Assembly: GCA_937124585.1 (NCBI GenBank)
Contig: CAKZKT010000119.1
Span: 1 to 64,000, forward strand
From: an uncultured Anaerolineae bacterium
GTDB taxonomy: Bacteria > Chloroflexota > Anaerolineae > CG2-30-64-16
Direction: 5' to 3'
DNA: 64,000 nt
Shown: positions 54,994 through 63,179 of the stretch, in pieces
Numbering within the stretch: the stretch's first letter is position 1
Layout: the number at the start of each line of letters is the position of its first letter
The notes under the pieces: model-generated
Databases searched by the model: none
The model's input: the letters and a program-made list of their open reading frames with translations, nothing else
Told to the model about the DNA's origin: nothing
Translations under genes and position numbers: made by a program

Positions 54994-56052
54994 ATGGTAA
55001 ACTGGCAGACATTGGCGGGCGCGATCCCGCCCCTGGACGAAGCGAGCATGGCCGCAGCCCGTGCTCGCCAGGACACGTTGACCAAGCCCCAGGGCAGCCT
55101 GGGCCGGCTTGAGGCGCTTTCGGTCCAACTGGCCGGCATCACGAGCCAGCCGCGGCCGCGCGTCCCCCGCAAGGCGGTCATCGTTATGGCCGGCGACCAC
55201 GGTGTCGTGCGCAACGGCGTCAGCGCGTTCCCGGCCGAGGTGACCCCGCAAATGGTGCTGAACTTCCTGCGCGGGGGCGCTGCCATCAATGTGCTGGCCC
55301 GGCAGGCCGGCGCGCGCGTCACCGTGGTAGACGTGGGCGTTGCGGCCGACTTCGCCGACGCGCCGGGCCTGATCCGCCGCAAAGTGGCCTGCGGTACGGC
55401 CGACTTCACCCGGGGTCCGGCCATGACCGCAGCGCAGGCAGACGAAGCCATCCAGGTCGGCGTGGACGTGGTCGAGGCAGAGATCGCGGCCGGCCTTGAC
55501 TTGGTGGCCACTGGCGACATGGGGATCGGCAACACTACCCCCTCGGCCGCCATCGTCGCCGCGCTGAGTGGCCGGCCCGTGGCGAGCGTGACCGGCCGCG
55601 GCACCGGCGTGGACGACGCGGGGCTGGCGCGCAAGATCGCCGCCATCGAGGCCGGCCTGGCAGTCAACCGGCCCGATCCCAACGACGCGTTCGACGTGCT
55701 GTGCAAGGTCGGCGGCTTCGAGATCGCCGGCCTGGCCGGCGTGATCATCGCCGCAGCCGCGCACCGCGTGCCCGTGGTGATTGACGGCTTCATCTCCGGC
55801 GCGGCCGCGCTCATTGCTGTGGGGCTGGCGCCCGCGGCTCGCCCCTATCTCATCGCCGCCCATCGCTCGGTCGAAATCGGCCATACGGCCATGTTCGACC
55901 TGCTGGGCATACAGCCGCTCTTCGATTTCGACCTGCGCCTGGGCGAAGGCACCGGCGCAGTCCTGGCGTTCCACGTTGTCGAGGCGGCCTGTCGCATCCT
56001 GGACGAAATGGCGACGTTCGGTGAAGCGGGGGTGAGCGAAAAGGGCGAGTGA
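54994..56052 (+). CDS. cobT: Nicotinate-nucleotide:dimethylbenzimidazole phosphoribosyltransferase
   Basis: The protein has 352 residues. Conserved blocks are DTLTKPQGSLGRLEALSVQLAGI (about 26-48), VIVMAGDHGVVRNGVSAFP, ATGDMGIGNTTPSAA and the catalytic Glu in LRLGEGTGAVLAF. It activates the lower ligand base. Its last residues (about GVSEKGE) are encoded by the first units of a tandem repeat. The stop overlaps the GTG of cobS as GTGA. AGGAG precedes the ATG at 54994. Confidence 0.95.
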   Translation: MVNWQTLAGAIPPLDEASMAAARARQDTLTKPQGSLGRLEALSVQLAGITSQPRPRVPRKAVIVMAGDHGVVRNGVSAFPAEVTPQMVLNFLRGGAAINVLARQAGARVTVVDVGVAADFADAPGLIRRKVACGTADFTRGPAMTAAQADEAIQVGVDVVEAEIAAGLDLVATGDMGIGNTTPSAAIVAALSGRPVASVTGRGTGVDDAGLARKIAAIEAGLAVNRPDPNDAFDVLCKVGGFEIAGLAGVIIAAAAHRVPVVIDGFISGAAALIAVGLAPAARPYLIAAHRSVEIGHTAMFDLLGIQPLFDFDLRLGEGTGAVLAFHVVEAACRILDEMATFGEAGVSEKGE

Positions 56053-56158
56053 GCGAATCGGCGAATGGCGAATCGGCGAGTGAGCGAATCAGCGAATTGG
56101 CGAATGGCGAATCGGCGAGTGAGCGAATCAGCGAATTGGCGAATGGCGCAGCAGCTCT
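56033..56158. repeat. GCGAATSGCGA tandem array at the cobT-cobS junction
   Basis: Short units GCGAATCG, GCGAATGG, GCGAGTGA and GCGAATTG recur. A longer segment of about 45 bases (GAATGGCGAATCGGCGAGTG...) is repeated twice. The array covers the cobT stop and the first 36 codons of the cobS reading frame. Confidence 0.9.
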
Positions 56159-56918
56159 AAGAATCTCTGCCATGAATGATCTTCTGGGCGCCGTGGGCTT
56201 GTTGACTGTCTTGCCCGTGCGACTGACCGAGAATGAGCTTGCGAAGCCGGGGCGGGCGATGGCGTTCTATCCGCCGGTCGGCGGGCTGATCGGCGGGCTG
56301 CTGGCTGGCCTGGCCTGGTTGTTGGGACTGGCCGGCCTGGCCGAAGCAGCGCCGCTGCTGCCCCCCGCGCTGATCCTGGCCGTCTGGGCCGGCCTCACTG
56401 GCGCGCTGCACCTGGACGGCTGGGCGGATTGCTGCGATGCGCTGTTCGTGCCGGTCAGCCGGGAGCGGCGGCTGGAAATCATGAAAGACCCCCGGCTGGG
56501 CGGCTTCGGAGCGGTCGGACTCGTTCTGTTGCTGATCGTCAAGCTGGCCGCGCTGGACGGCGTGCTGCGCAGCCCGGCCGCGCTCCTGACCCTGGTCGCC
56601 GTTCCGGCGCTGGCGCGCTGGGCTGTGGTCATCGCGGCAAAAGCCTACCCGTCGGCGCGACCGGGCGGCATGGGCGACTATTTCCGTCGCGGCCTCGGCC
56701 GCCGTGAACTGCTGCTCGCCACGGTTTTCGCCGTGGCCCTGGCTGCGCCCCTCGGCTGGCGCGGGCTGATCCTCTGGGTCGCGGCCGGGCTGGCGCTGCT
56801 CGGCCTGGCGCGCCTGGCCTGCAGTCGTCTCGGCGGCCTCACCGGCGATGTCTACGGCGCAATCGTCGAGTTGGCCGAAACCGCCGCACTGGTTGTCGCC
56901 GTCGCCCTGCCCGCGTGA
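56049..56918 (+). CDS. cobS: Cobalamin (adenosylcobinamide-GDP) synthase CobS with repeat-coded N-terminus
   Basis: The protein has 289 residues from the GTG at 56049, or 248 from the ATG at 56172. The conserved protein begins MNDLLGAVGLLTVLPVRL. TGALHLDGWADCCDAL holds the Asp-rich metal site, and KDPRLGGFGAVG and GGLTGDVYGAIVEL follow, with about six membrane helices. It joins the lower ligand nucleoside to adenosylcobinamide-GDP. The GTG overlaps the cobT stop, but it would add a 41-residue repeat-coded SE(S/R)ANGESASER-like extension. The ATG lacks a good ribosome site, so the true start is uncertain. Confidence 0.92.
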   Translation: MSESANGESASERISELANGESASERISELANGAAALRISAMNDLLGAVGLLTVLPVRLTENELAKPGRAMAFYPPVGGLIGGLLAGLAWLLGLAGLAEAAPLLPPALILAVWAGLTGALHLDGWADCCDALFVPVSRERRLEIMKDPRLGGFGAVGLVLLLIVKLAALDGVLRSPAALLTLVAVPALARWAVVIAAKAYPSARPGGMGDYFRRGLGRRELLLATVFAVALAAPLGWRGLILWVAAGLALLGLARLACSRLGGLTGDVYGAIVELAETAALVVAVALPA

Positions 56919-56931
56919 GACCCTTCGTTGG

Positions 56932-56986
56932 CACGTTTCACGTTGGCACGTTGCTACGTTGCCGCGTTGCACGCATTACATGAGGC
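56932..56986. repeat. ACGTTG/GGCACGTT tandem array before the CbiR-like gene
   Basis: Units GTTGGCACGTT, TCACGTTGGCACGTT, GCTACGTTGCC and GCGTTGCACG repeat over about 55 bases in the short gap after cobS. The array ends a few bases before the AGGCC region of the next gene. Confidence 0.75.
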
Positions 56987-56989
56987 CTT

Positions 56990-57862
56990 ATGTTTCGCAT
57001 CGGCACGACTTCCTACATCCTCCCCGCCGATATCCTGCCCAACGTCGAGTATCTCGCGCCGCAGGTTGACGACGTGGAGCTCGTCCTGTTCGAAACGGAC
57101 GAATACGGCAGCAACTTGCCCGACGCGACGCTGTGCGACCGACTGAACGAGATCGCCGCCGCTCACGGCCTGACCTACACCGTCCACTTGCCGTTGGATC
57201 TGCGACTGGGAGACGGCGGTGAGGAAACGCACATCTCGCTGATCAAGGCGCGGCGCGTCATCGAGGCCACGCGGCCGCTGCAGCCGTTCGCCTACACGCT
57301 GCACCTGGATGGCCGCACCCTCCCTGCCGGGAGCAATGGCTGGGAAAAGGCCGCGCTCACCCGCTGGCAGGAGGACTCCCGCCGCGCCCTCGAAATCGTC
57401 TGCGGATGGCTGGATGAGCCGGCGCGGCTGTGCGTGGAGAACCTGGAGCGATGGGACCCGGAGGCGTTCGCGCCGCTGGTCGAGGCGCTGCCGATCGGCC
57501 GCACCATTGACATCGGCCACTTGTGGCTGCAGGAAGCCGACCCGCTGGTGCATCTGGCGCGTTGGGTGGATCGGGCGCGCGTGATCCACCTGCACGGCAT
57601 CGCGACGCGCGATCATGCCTCGCTGGCCCATGTGCCGGCCGCTCAGCTCGATCCGGTCATCGCATTCCTGGCCGATCGCTTTACCGGCGTGCTGACGTTG
57701 GAGGTGTTCAACCAGGCCGACCTGGCATCGTCGCGGGCCGCGCTGGTCGCGTCGCTGGCGCGTATCGGCCTGGGCGGTTTGGATTGCGGCAGCGTGCTGC
57801 CACCCAGATTTGGATTGCGGCAGCGTGCTGCCGCTTTGGGATGGGGCCTGCGCGCGGGGTGA
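56990..57862 (+). CDS. cbiR: CbiR-like cobamide-remodelling hydrolase (TIM barrel)
   Basis: The protein has 290 residues. A xylose isomerase/AP endonuclease-type barrel is visible, with metal-type residues in YTVHLPLDLRLG, YTLHLDG, VENLERWD, IDIGHL, IHLHG and LEVFN. CbiR of this fold removes the lower ligand of cobamides and is usually encoded with cobalamin genes. The location between cobS and cobU supports that assignment. The last 30 or so residues (from GGLDCGS) are encoded by the REP-like array, and the stop lies in a repeat unit. Function is by family and context. Confidence 0.7.
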   Translation: MFRIGTTSYILPADILPNVEYLAPQVDDVELVLFETDEYGSNLPDATLCDRLNEIAAAHGLTYTVHLPLDLRLGDGGEETHISLIKARRVIEATRPLQPFAYTLHLDGRTLPAGSNGWEKAALTRWQEDSRRALEIVCGWLDEPARLCVENLERWDPEAFAPLVEALPIGRTIDIGHLWLQEADPLVHLARWVDRARVIHLHGIATRDHASLAHVPAAQLDPVIAFLADRFTGVLTLEVFNQADLASSRAALVASLARIGLGGLDCGSVLPPRFGLRQRAAALGWGLRAG

Positions 57863-58331
57863 TGTAAAAGCGGCGTCGTGACGCCGCAGTCCAAAGTTTG
57901 GATTGCGGCAGCGTGCTGCCGCTTTGGGATGGGGCCTGCGCGCGGGGTGATGCAAAAGCGGCGTCACGACGCCGCAGTCCAGATTTGGATTGCGGCAGCG
58001 TGCTGCCGCTTTGGGATGAGACCTGCGCGAGGTGATGCAAAAGTGGCGTCGTGACGCCGCAGTCCAAAGTTTGGATTGCGGCAGCGTGCTGCCGCTTTGG
58101 GATGGGGCCTGCGCGCGGGGTGATGCAAAAGCGGCGTCACGACGCCGCAGTCCAGATTTGGATTGCGGCAGCGTGCTGCCGCTTTGTGATGAGACCTGCG
58201 CGGGGTGATGTAAAAGTGGCGTCGTGACGCCGCAGTCCAAAGTTTGGATTGCGGCAGCGTGCTGCCGCTTTGGGATGTGGTCCGTGCGCGGAGTGATGCA
58301 AAAGTGGCGTCGTGACGCCGCAGTCCAAAGG
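57779..58331. repeat. Array of ~87-base REP-like palindromic units
   Basis: Six nearly identical units of about 86-88 bases follow a truncated first copy. Each unit begins TTTGGATTGCGGC and ends GCCGCAGTCCAAA, so its ends are complementary. Each also holds two perfect 8-base hairpins, GCGGCAGC-GT-GCTGCCGC and GCGGCGTC-GT/AC-GACGCCGC. The array fills the gap before cobU, and its left end codes the CbiR C-terminus. Confidence 0.95.
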
Positions 58332-58340
58332 GAATGACCC

Positions 58341-58874
58341 ATGACGAAGGAACTGATTCTTATCCTCGGCGGTGCGCGCAGCGGCAAGAGCAGCCACGCC
58401 GAGAAGCTGGCGCTGGAACTGGCCGGGCCCGATGTGCTCTACATCGCAACGGCCCAGGCGTTCGACGACGAGATGCGCAGCCGCATCGCCGCGCACCGGG
58501 CTGCTCGGCCGACCGGCTGGCGCACGCTCGAAGCGCCGTCGCTGCGCACCGCAGCGATCGGCCTGCCGCGCGTCGTCCTGCTGGACTGCCTGACACTGCT
58601 GGCGAGCAACGCCATCCTGGCGCTGGGCGATACGCCATCGGCACAGGAAGCGGAAGCCGCCGTGGACGCTGAGGTGTCGGCGCTGCTCGCGGCCTATCGC
58701 GAGGGCGACGCGACCTGGATCGTTGTCAGCAACGAGGTGGGCCTGGGCCTCGTACCGCCCTACCCGCTGGGCCGCATCTACCGCGACGCGCTGGGCCGCG
58801 CCAATCAGTGCCTGGCGGCCGCGGCCGACCGCGTCCTGTTCATGGTGGCCGGCCTGCCGCTGACGATCAAATAG
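58341..58874 (+). CDS. cobU: Adenosylcobinamide kinase / GTP:cobinamide-phosphate guanylyltransferase
   Basis: The protein has 177 residues. The P-loop GGARSGKS is at 10-17. [13 protein letters not shown] and [28 protein letters not shown] are CobU/CobP signatures, with the guanylylated His region in RIAAHRA. It phosphorylates and activates cobinamide with GTP. It starts 10 bases after the REP-like array, with AGGGA upstream. It closes the operon, unless the array stops read-through. Confidence 0.94.
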   Translation: MTKELILILGGARSGKSSHAEKLALELAGPDVLYIATAQAFDDEMRSRIAAHRAARPTGWRTLEAPSLRTAAIGLPRVVLLDCLTLLASNAILALGDTPSAQEAEAAVDAEVSALLAAYREGDATWIVVSNEVGLGLVPPYPLGRIYRDALGRANQCLAAAADRVLFMVAGLPLTIK

Positions 58875-58907
58875 TGACCGGCGTGGCTATTGGCTTATGC
58901 GCGTCGG

Positions 58908-58936
58908 TTGCCCAAAACGCCGCCTTATGGTATCAT
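58908..58936 (+). promoter_or_regulatory. Promoter of the YugP-like gene
   Basis: TTGCCC (58908-58913) and TATCAT (58931-58936) are separated by 17 bases, about 36 bases before the ATG at 58972, which has AGGAGGTC. Confidence 0.55.
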
Positions 58937-58971
58937 CAGCCACACGCTAATGCTGTTTCAGGAGGTCAACG

Positions 58972-59670
58972 ATGCTTGGAGGTTGGGGACTTTACTTGCT
59001 TTTCAGTTTACCGGCACTGATCCTAGGGCTCTGGGCGCAGTGGAAGGTGCAGTCGGCGTTTCGTAGATTCTCGCAAGTCCGCACTCTGCGTGGGGTAACC
59101 GGTGCTCAGGTGGCGCGCTGGGTGCTGGACAGCAATGGCCTGTACGATGTGGCGGTCGAACGTGTCGGCGGCTTTTTGAGCGATCACTACGATCCGAGCA
59201 AGCGCGTGCTGCGGCTCAGCCCCGATGTGTTCGACAGCCCGAGCCTGGCTGCGGCCGGGGTCGCGGCCCATGAAGCCGGTCATGCCATCCAGCACAAGCT
59301 GGCTTACGCGCCGCTGCAACTGCGCAGCGCCATGGTGCCCACCGTGCAGATCGGCAGCTGGATGGGCCCGATCATCTTCATGATCGGCTTCTTTATGCAA
59401 GGCGCGCTGGGCAACACGCTGGCCTGGATCGGTGTCGGCCTTTTCGCCGCTATCGCCTTGTTCGCCCTGGTGACGTTGCCGGTCGAATTCGATGCCAGCC
59501 GGCGAGCCAAACAGCAACTCGTCGCCAGCGGCATCCTGGTCGGCAACGAGGTGCGCGGCGCGAACGCTGTGCTCGACGCGGCTGCACTGACCTATGTGGC
59601 CGGCGCAGTGCAGGCAATCTCGACGTTGCTCTACTACATGTTCCTGTTGGTAGCCCGTCGCGATGAATAG
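58972..59670 (+). CDS. YugP-like zinc metallopeptidase
   Basis: The protein has 232 residues. The zinc motif HEAGH is at 100-104, between an N-terminal helix (about 5-24) and two to three more membrane helices. The LVTLPVEFDASRRAKQQL stretch supplies the third-ligand Glu region of the YugP family. Its physiological substrate is unknown. It has its own promoter and a strong ribosome site. Confidence 0.9.
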   Translation: MLGGWGLYLLFSLPALILGLWAQWKVQSAFRRFSQVRTLRGVTGAQVARWVLDSNGLYDVAVERVGGFLSDHYDPSKRVLRLSPDVFDSPSLAAAGVAAHEAGHAIQHKLAYAPLQLRSAMVPTVQIGSWMGPIIFMIGFFMQGALGNTLAWIGVGLFAAIALFALVTLPVEFDASRRAKQQLVASGILVGNEVRGANAVLDAAALTYVAGAVQAISTLLYYMFLLVARRDE

Positions 59671-59761
59671 CGCCAACGGCGGCGCCGAGGCCCGATACCC
59701 GTCGGGTTAGATCGCAGAGATCGCCACGCGGTGGAGAGGCGTTTGCCAACGGAGGTCGCCC

Positions 59762-62332
59762 ATGGAGATCGAGGCCAAGTTCGCAGTCCTGAATTGGGCC
59801 GCCTATCGTCGGTTGGCGCGGCTTAAGGCGCTGGCAGGCTATGCGCTGCAGCCGGTCGGCGACATCCAGGTCGCCGATCGCTATTTCGACACCGCCGATG
59901 GTCGGCTGCTGGCGGCCGGTTTCGCCTGTCGTCTCCGCGTGGAAGGCGACGCCATCATGGCCACCCTCAAGGGCCTGGGCGGCGCGCAGGGCGCTGTGCA
60001 CCGTCGCGCCGAAGAAGAGGTGCGTTTGCCCCGCTGGGAGCCCGATCCGGCTGCCTGGCCGGAGAGTTCGGCCCGTGCCCTGGCGCTCGCATTGACGCGC
60101 GGCGCGGCACTTCAGCCCCTTTTTGACCTCCATCAACGCCGGACGCGCGCCGATCTATATGACGGCGCGCGCCGCGTGGCCCAGCTCAGCCTCGACCGCA
60201 TGCGCGTTGAGCTGACCGGTCTCCGCCAACCCGGCCGCATCGCCTGCTACGAGCTGGAAGTCGAGCTGGTCGCCGACGGCCAGGAGGCCGACCTGACAGC
60301 GATCGTGGCCGAGCTGACCGACCGCTGGGCCTTGCAGGCCGAGCCGCGTTCCAAATTCGAGCGCGGCCTGGCGTTCTGGCGCGAGCGTCAGGCTGCAGAA
60401 GAATTGCCACTGGCCGAAGCCGAGCGCGCGACGCTCGTGGCTCACGCGGCGGGGAGCGTGTCCGCGCTGGCCCATCGTGCCCTGGCTGTGCTCGGCTGGG
60501 CCGATGGCCTGCCCCTGGCCGAGATCGCTGCACGCAGCGCGCTTTCGGCCGATCGTGTGCGCTACTGGGTGCGCGCGTTCCGCGCCAGGCGGTTGCAGAT
60601 CTTCAGCCGACCCGTGAGCCGCCGTGTCGGCCGCAGCGAGGCCATCACGACCGCGCCGGCTGACGGACACGCGGGGGCCGAAGCGACTGCTGCCGCAGCC
60701 GTATCTGCTCCGGCCCTTAGCATCCCAACCGCTTCTGCCGGGCCCATGCGCACGGTGAAACAGCTTTGCGCGGCCTATCAGGTGGACATGGCGCATGCCC
60801 GCCGTGTAGCGGAACACGCAGTGCGTCTGTTTGACCTCCTCAGGCCCACTCACAAGTTGCCTCGGAAACGCCGCAGGCTCCTGCACAGTGCCGCGCTGCT
60901 GTACACCGTCGGCGCGAAGAGCGACCGCGAACATCCCCATGTGGCCGGACGCGACATTATCCTGGCCGCGCCGCTGCACGAGATCAGCACCACCGAGCGA
61001 TTGATGCTCGGCTGCATCGTTGCATTTGGCGCGGGCAAACTGCGCGCCGAACGCGAGCCAACCATGGCCGCCCTGGACGCGAAAGCGCAGCGCCAGGTGC
61101 TGGCGTTGGCCGCACTCGCCCGGATTGCCGAGGCGCTCGACGGCTCGCGCACGCAGACCACCGAGATCCTCGCAGCGACGGGCGCCGACGCCTCTCGCTG
61201 CGAGATCACGCTGACCGGGCCGACAGCCGGGCTCGATGCAGCCGAGGCCGCCCGCCAGAGCGAAGCATGGCGTTCGCTTTTCAAACAGGAGCTGATCTTT
61301 CGGGCGCCGGCGGTTCCCGATGCGACAGAGCCGGATAAAGCCGAAGCATCATCGCCGGCTGTCGGCCCATCCGCAGTCTTGCCGACCGAGATATCGGCCG
61401 TAGCCGCCGCCGATCCGATGAGCGAGGCAGGCCGTAAAGTGCTGGCCATTCACTTCGGTCGCATGTTGGCCAACGAGGCCGGCACCCGGCTGGGCGAAGA
61501 CCCCGAAGCGCTGCACGATATGCGGGTGGCCACGCGGCGCATGCGCGCGGCGTTCGCCTTGTTCGAACCTTATTACGAGGCCCGGGTGATCCGGCCGCTC
61601 GGCAAAGGCCTGCGCCGCGCCGGCCGCACTCTCGGCGCGGTGCGAGATCTAGATGTGCTGCTGGAGAAGGCCCGCGCCTATGCCGCCGGCCTCCCTGCTG
61701 GAAACGACGGCGCGCTCGACCCACTGCTGGAGGCCTGGAGCGAACGACGCGAGGTCGCGCGCCATCGGCTGCTCGACTATCTGGACTCGTCGGCCTACCG
61801 TCGCCTGGTGGCAGCATTCAGCGCGTTCCTGACCACGCCGGGTGCCGGCGCCGTCGAGGTCGCTGCCGATGACGCAACGCCCCATCAGGTGCGGCATGTG
61901 GTCCCCGGCCTGATCTTCAACCGCTATGAGGCTGTGCGGGCCTACGAGCGATTGTTGCCGGATGCACCCACTACCACCTATCACGCCCTGCGCATTGAGT
62001 GCAAGCGGCTACGCTACGCGCTCGAATTTTTTCGCGACGTGTTGGGCGAAGAGACGCCGACGCTCATCAAACAGGTGACCGCCATGCAGGACCTGCTGGG
62101 CGAGCTGCAAGATGCCTGTGTGGCGGCCGGATTGCTGAGCGATTTTCTGAGCGAACATCGCCAGGCGCGTCAGAAACGGGATGATCCGTCTGCGCTGGCC
62201 GGGATCGAGGCCTATCTCGCGGCGCAACAGGCTCGCCAGGTCGAGTTGCTGGCGAGCTTCGCAGCGCCGTGGGCCGAGCTGATCGGCCCGGAGTTTCGCC
62301 GCAGACTGGTGCTGGCGATCGCCGCGCTCTGA
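59762..62332 (+). CDS. CYTH-HD-CHAD fusion protein, polyphosphate-linked
   Basis: The protein has 856 residues. Residues 1 to about 205 form a CYTH domain (EIEAKF start; EVRLPRW and ELEVELV further on), a triphosphate-binding tunnel. About 206-290 looks like a homeodomain-like helix-turn-helix (LPLAEIAARSALSADRVRYWVRAFRARRL, described by position). About 329-520 resembles the helical C-terminal domain of Ppx/GppA, but the HD motif is replaced (YTVG at about 381-384). About 553-856 is a CHAD domain (RVATRRMRAAFALF), which binds polyphosphate. Two PPK2 genes follow immediately. The exact activity is unknown. Confidence 0.85.
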   Translation: MEIEAKFAVLNWAAYRRLARLKALAGYALQPVGDIQVADRYFDTADGRLLAAGFACRLRVEGDAIMATLKGLGGAQGAVHRRAEEEVRLPRWEPDPAAWPESSARALALALTRGAALQPLFDLHQRRTRADLYDGARRVAQLSLDRMRVELTGLRQPGRIACYELEVELVADGQEADLTAIVAELTDRWALQAEPRSKFERGLAFWRERQAAEELPLAEAERATLVAHAAGSVSALAHRALAVLGWADGLPLAEIAARSALSADRVRYWVRAFRARRLQIFSRPVSRRVGRSEAITTAPADGHAGAEATAAAAVSAPALSIPTASAGPMRTVKQLCAAYQVDMAHARRVAEHAVRLFDLLRPTHKLPRKRRRLLHSAALLYTVGAKSDREHPHVAGRDIILAAPLHEISTTERLMLGCIVAFGAGKLRAEREPTMAALDAKAQRQVLALAALARIAEALDGSRTQTTEILAATGADASRCEITLTGPTAGLDAAEAARQSEAWRSLFKQELIFRAPAVPDATEPDKAEASSPAVGPSAVLPTEISAVAAADPMSEAGRKVLAIHFGRMLANEAGTRLGEDPEALHDMRVATRRMRAAFALFEPYYEARVIRPLGKGLRRAGRTLGAVRDLDVLLEKARAYAAGLPAGNDGALDPLLEAWSERREVARHRLLDYLDSSAYRRLVAAFSAFLTTPGAGAVEVAADDATPHQVRHVVPGLIFNRYEAVRAYERLLPDAPTTTYHALRIECKRLRYALEFFRDVLGEETPTLIKQVTAMQDLLGELQDACVAAGLLSDFLSEHRQARQKRDDPSALAGIEAYLAAQQARQVELLASFAAPWAELIGPEFRRRLVLAIAAL

Positions 62333-62354
62333 TCGGTTGCCCTGGGAGAGAGCC

Positions 62355-63146
62355 ATGCTCGAGAAGATTGATCTGACCAAAAAGCTCAAGAAGAAAGAGT
62401 GGAAGGCGCTCCGACCGGCCTTGCAGCAGCAGCTCTATGACCTGGAGCGCGCCGGCTTTGAGGCGGGGATGCCGACGATCATCCTGTTCGAAGGGTGGGA
62501 TGCCGCCGGCAAAGGCACCACGATCAACATGCTGACCCAGCGCCTCGACCCGCGTGGCTTTCGCGTCTGGCCGATCCGGGCCGCGCGCACTTATGAACAG
62601 AATCGGCCGTGGCTCTGGCGTTTCTGGCTCAAGCTGCCCAATCGCGGGGAGATCGCCATCTTCGACCGCAGCTGGTATGGCCGGGTGCTGGTCGAGCGTG
62701 TCGAGCGGCTGACCCCCGAGCAGGAGTGGCAGAAGGCGTATCGCGACATTGTGGATTTCGAGCAAATGTTGGCCGAGGACGGGCATGTGCTGGTAAAGTT
62801 CTGGTTGCATATCAGCAAAGAGGAACAGCGTCGGCGGTTCCGGCGTCTGGAAAAAGACCCTCTGCTGGCCTGGCATGTCGCGCCGGAGGATTGGGAGCAT
62901 CACCGCAAATACGACGAGTATCTGCTGGCTGCCGAGGAAATGCTGGAGCGCACCGAGACCGAATGGGCGCCCTGGACGATTGTTGAGGCCACTGACCAGG
63001 AATACACGCAGTGGAAGGTGATGCAGACCATCGTGGATGCCCTGGGTCGCGGCCTACGCGCCCGTGGCGTGGATACCGACGCCCTCAGCGCCGAGGCCAT
63101 GGCCGCCAAAGCTGCGGAGAAGAGATCAGCAAATGGACAGGGCTGA
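62355..63146 (+). CDS. ppk2: Polyphosphate kinase 2 (first copy)
   Basis: The protein has 263 residues. The one-domain PPK2 core has Walker A GWDAAGKG at 47-54, the lid region RLDPRGFRVWPIRAA, and Walker B FDRSWYGR at 103-110. It moves phosphate between polyphosphate and nucleotides. The subclass (ADP or AMP as acceptor) cannot be told. GGGAGAGAG precedes the ATG at 62355, 22 bases after the CHAD gene. The C-terminal tail (about 245-263) is low-complexity, Ala/Lys-rich. Confidence 0.93.
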   Translation: MLEKIDLTKKLKKKEWKALRPALQQQLYDLERAGFEAGMPTIILFEGWDAAGKGTTINMLTQRLDPRGFRVWPIRAARTYEQNRPWLWRFWLKLPNRGEIAIFDRSWYGRVLVERVERLTPEQEWQKAYRDIVDFEQMLAEDGHVLVKFWLHISKEEQRRRFRRLEKDPLLAWHVAPEDWEHHRKYDEYLLAAEEMLERTETEWAPWTIVEATDQEYTQWKVMQTIVDALGRGLRARGVDTDALSAEAMAAKAAEKRSANGQG

Positions 63147-63170
63147 CCGGCCGATTTGCCGATTTGCCAG
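63147..63170. repeat. Short CCGATTTG doublet before the second ppk2
   Basis: CCGATTTG is repeated in tandem in the 33-base gap. Its reverse complement resembles the GGCAAATG units upstream of coxA. Confidence 0.55.
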
Positions 63171-63179
63171 GAGGGCCGG

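Noticed and set aside
57779-58331. CRISPR array
   Set aside because: Units follow each other without unique spacers, have complementary ends, and no cas gene is near.
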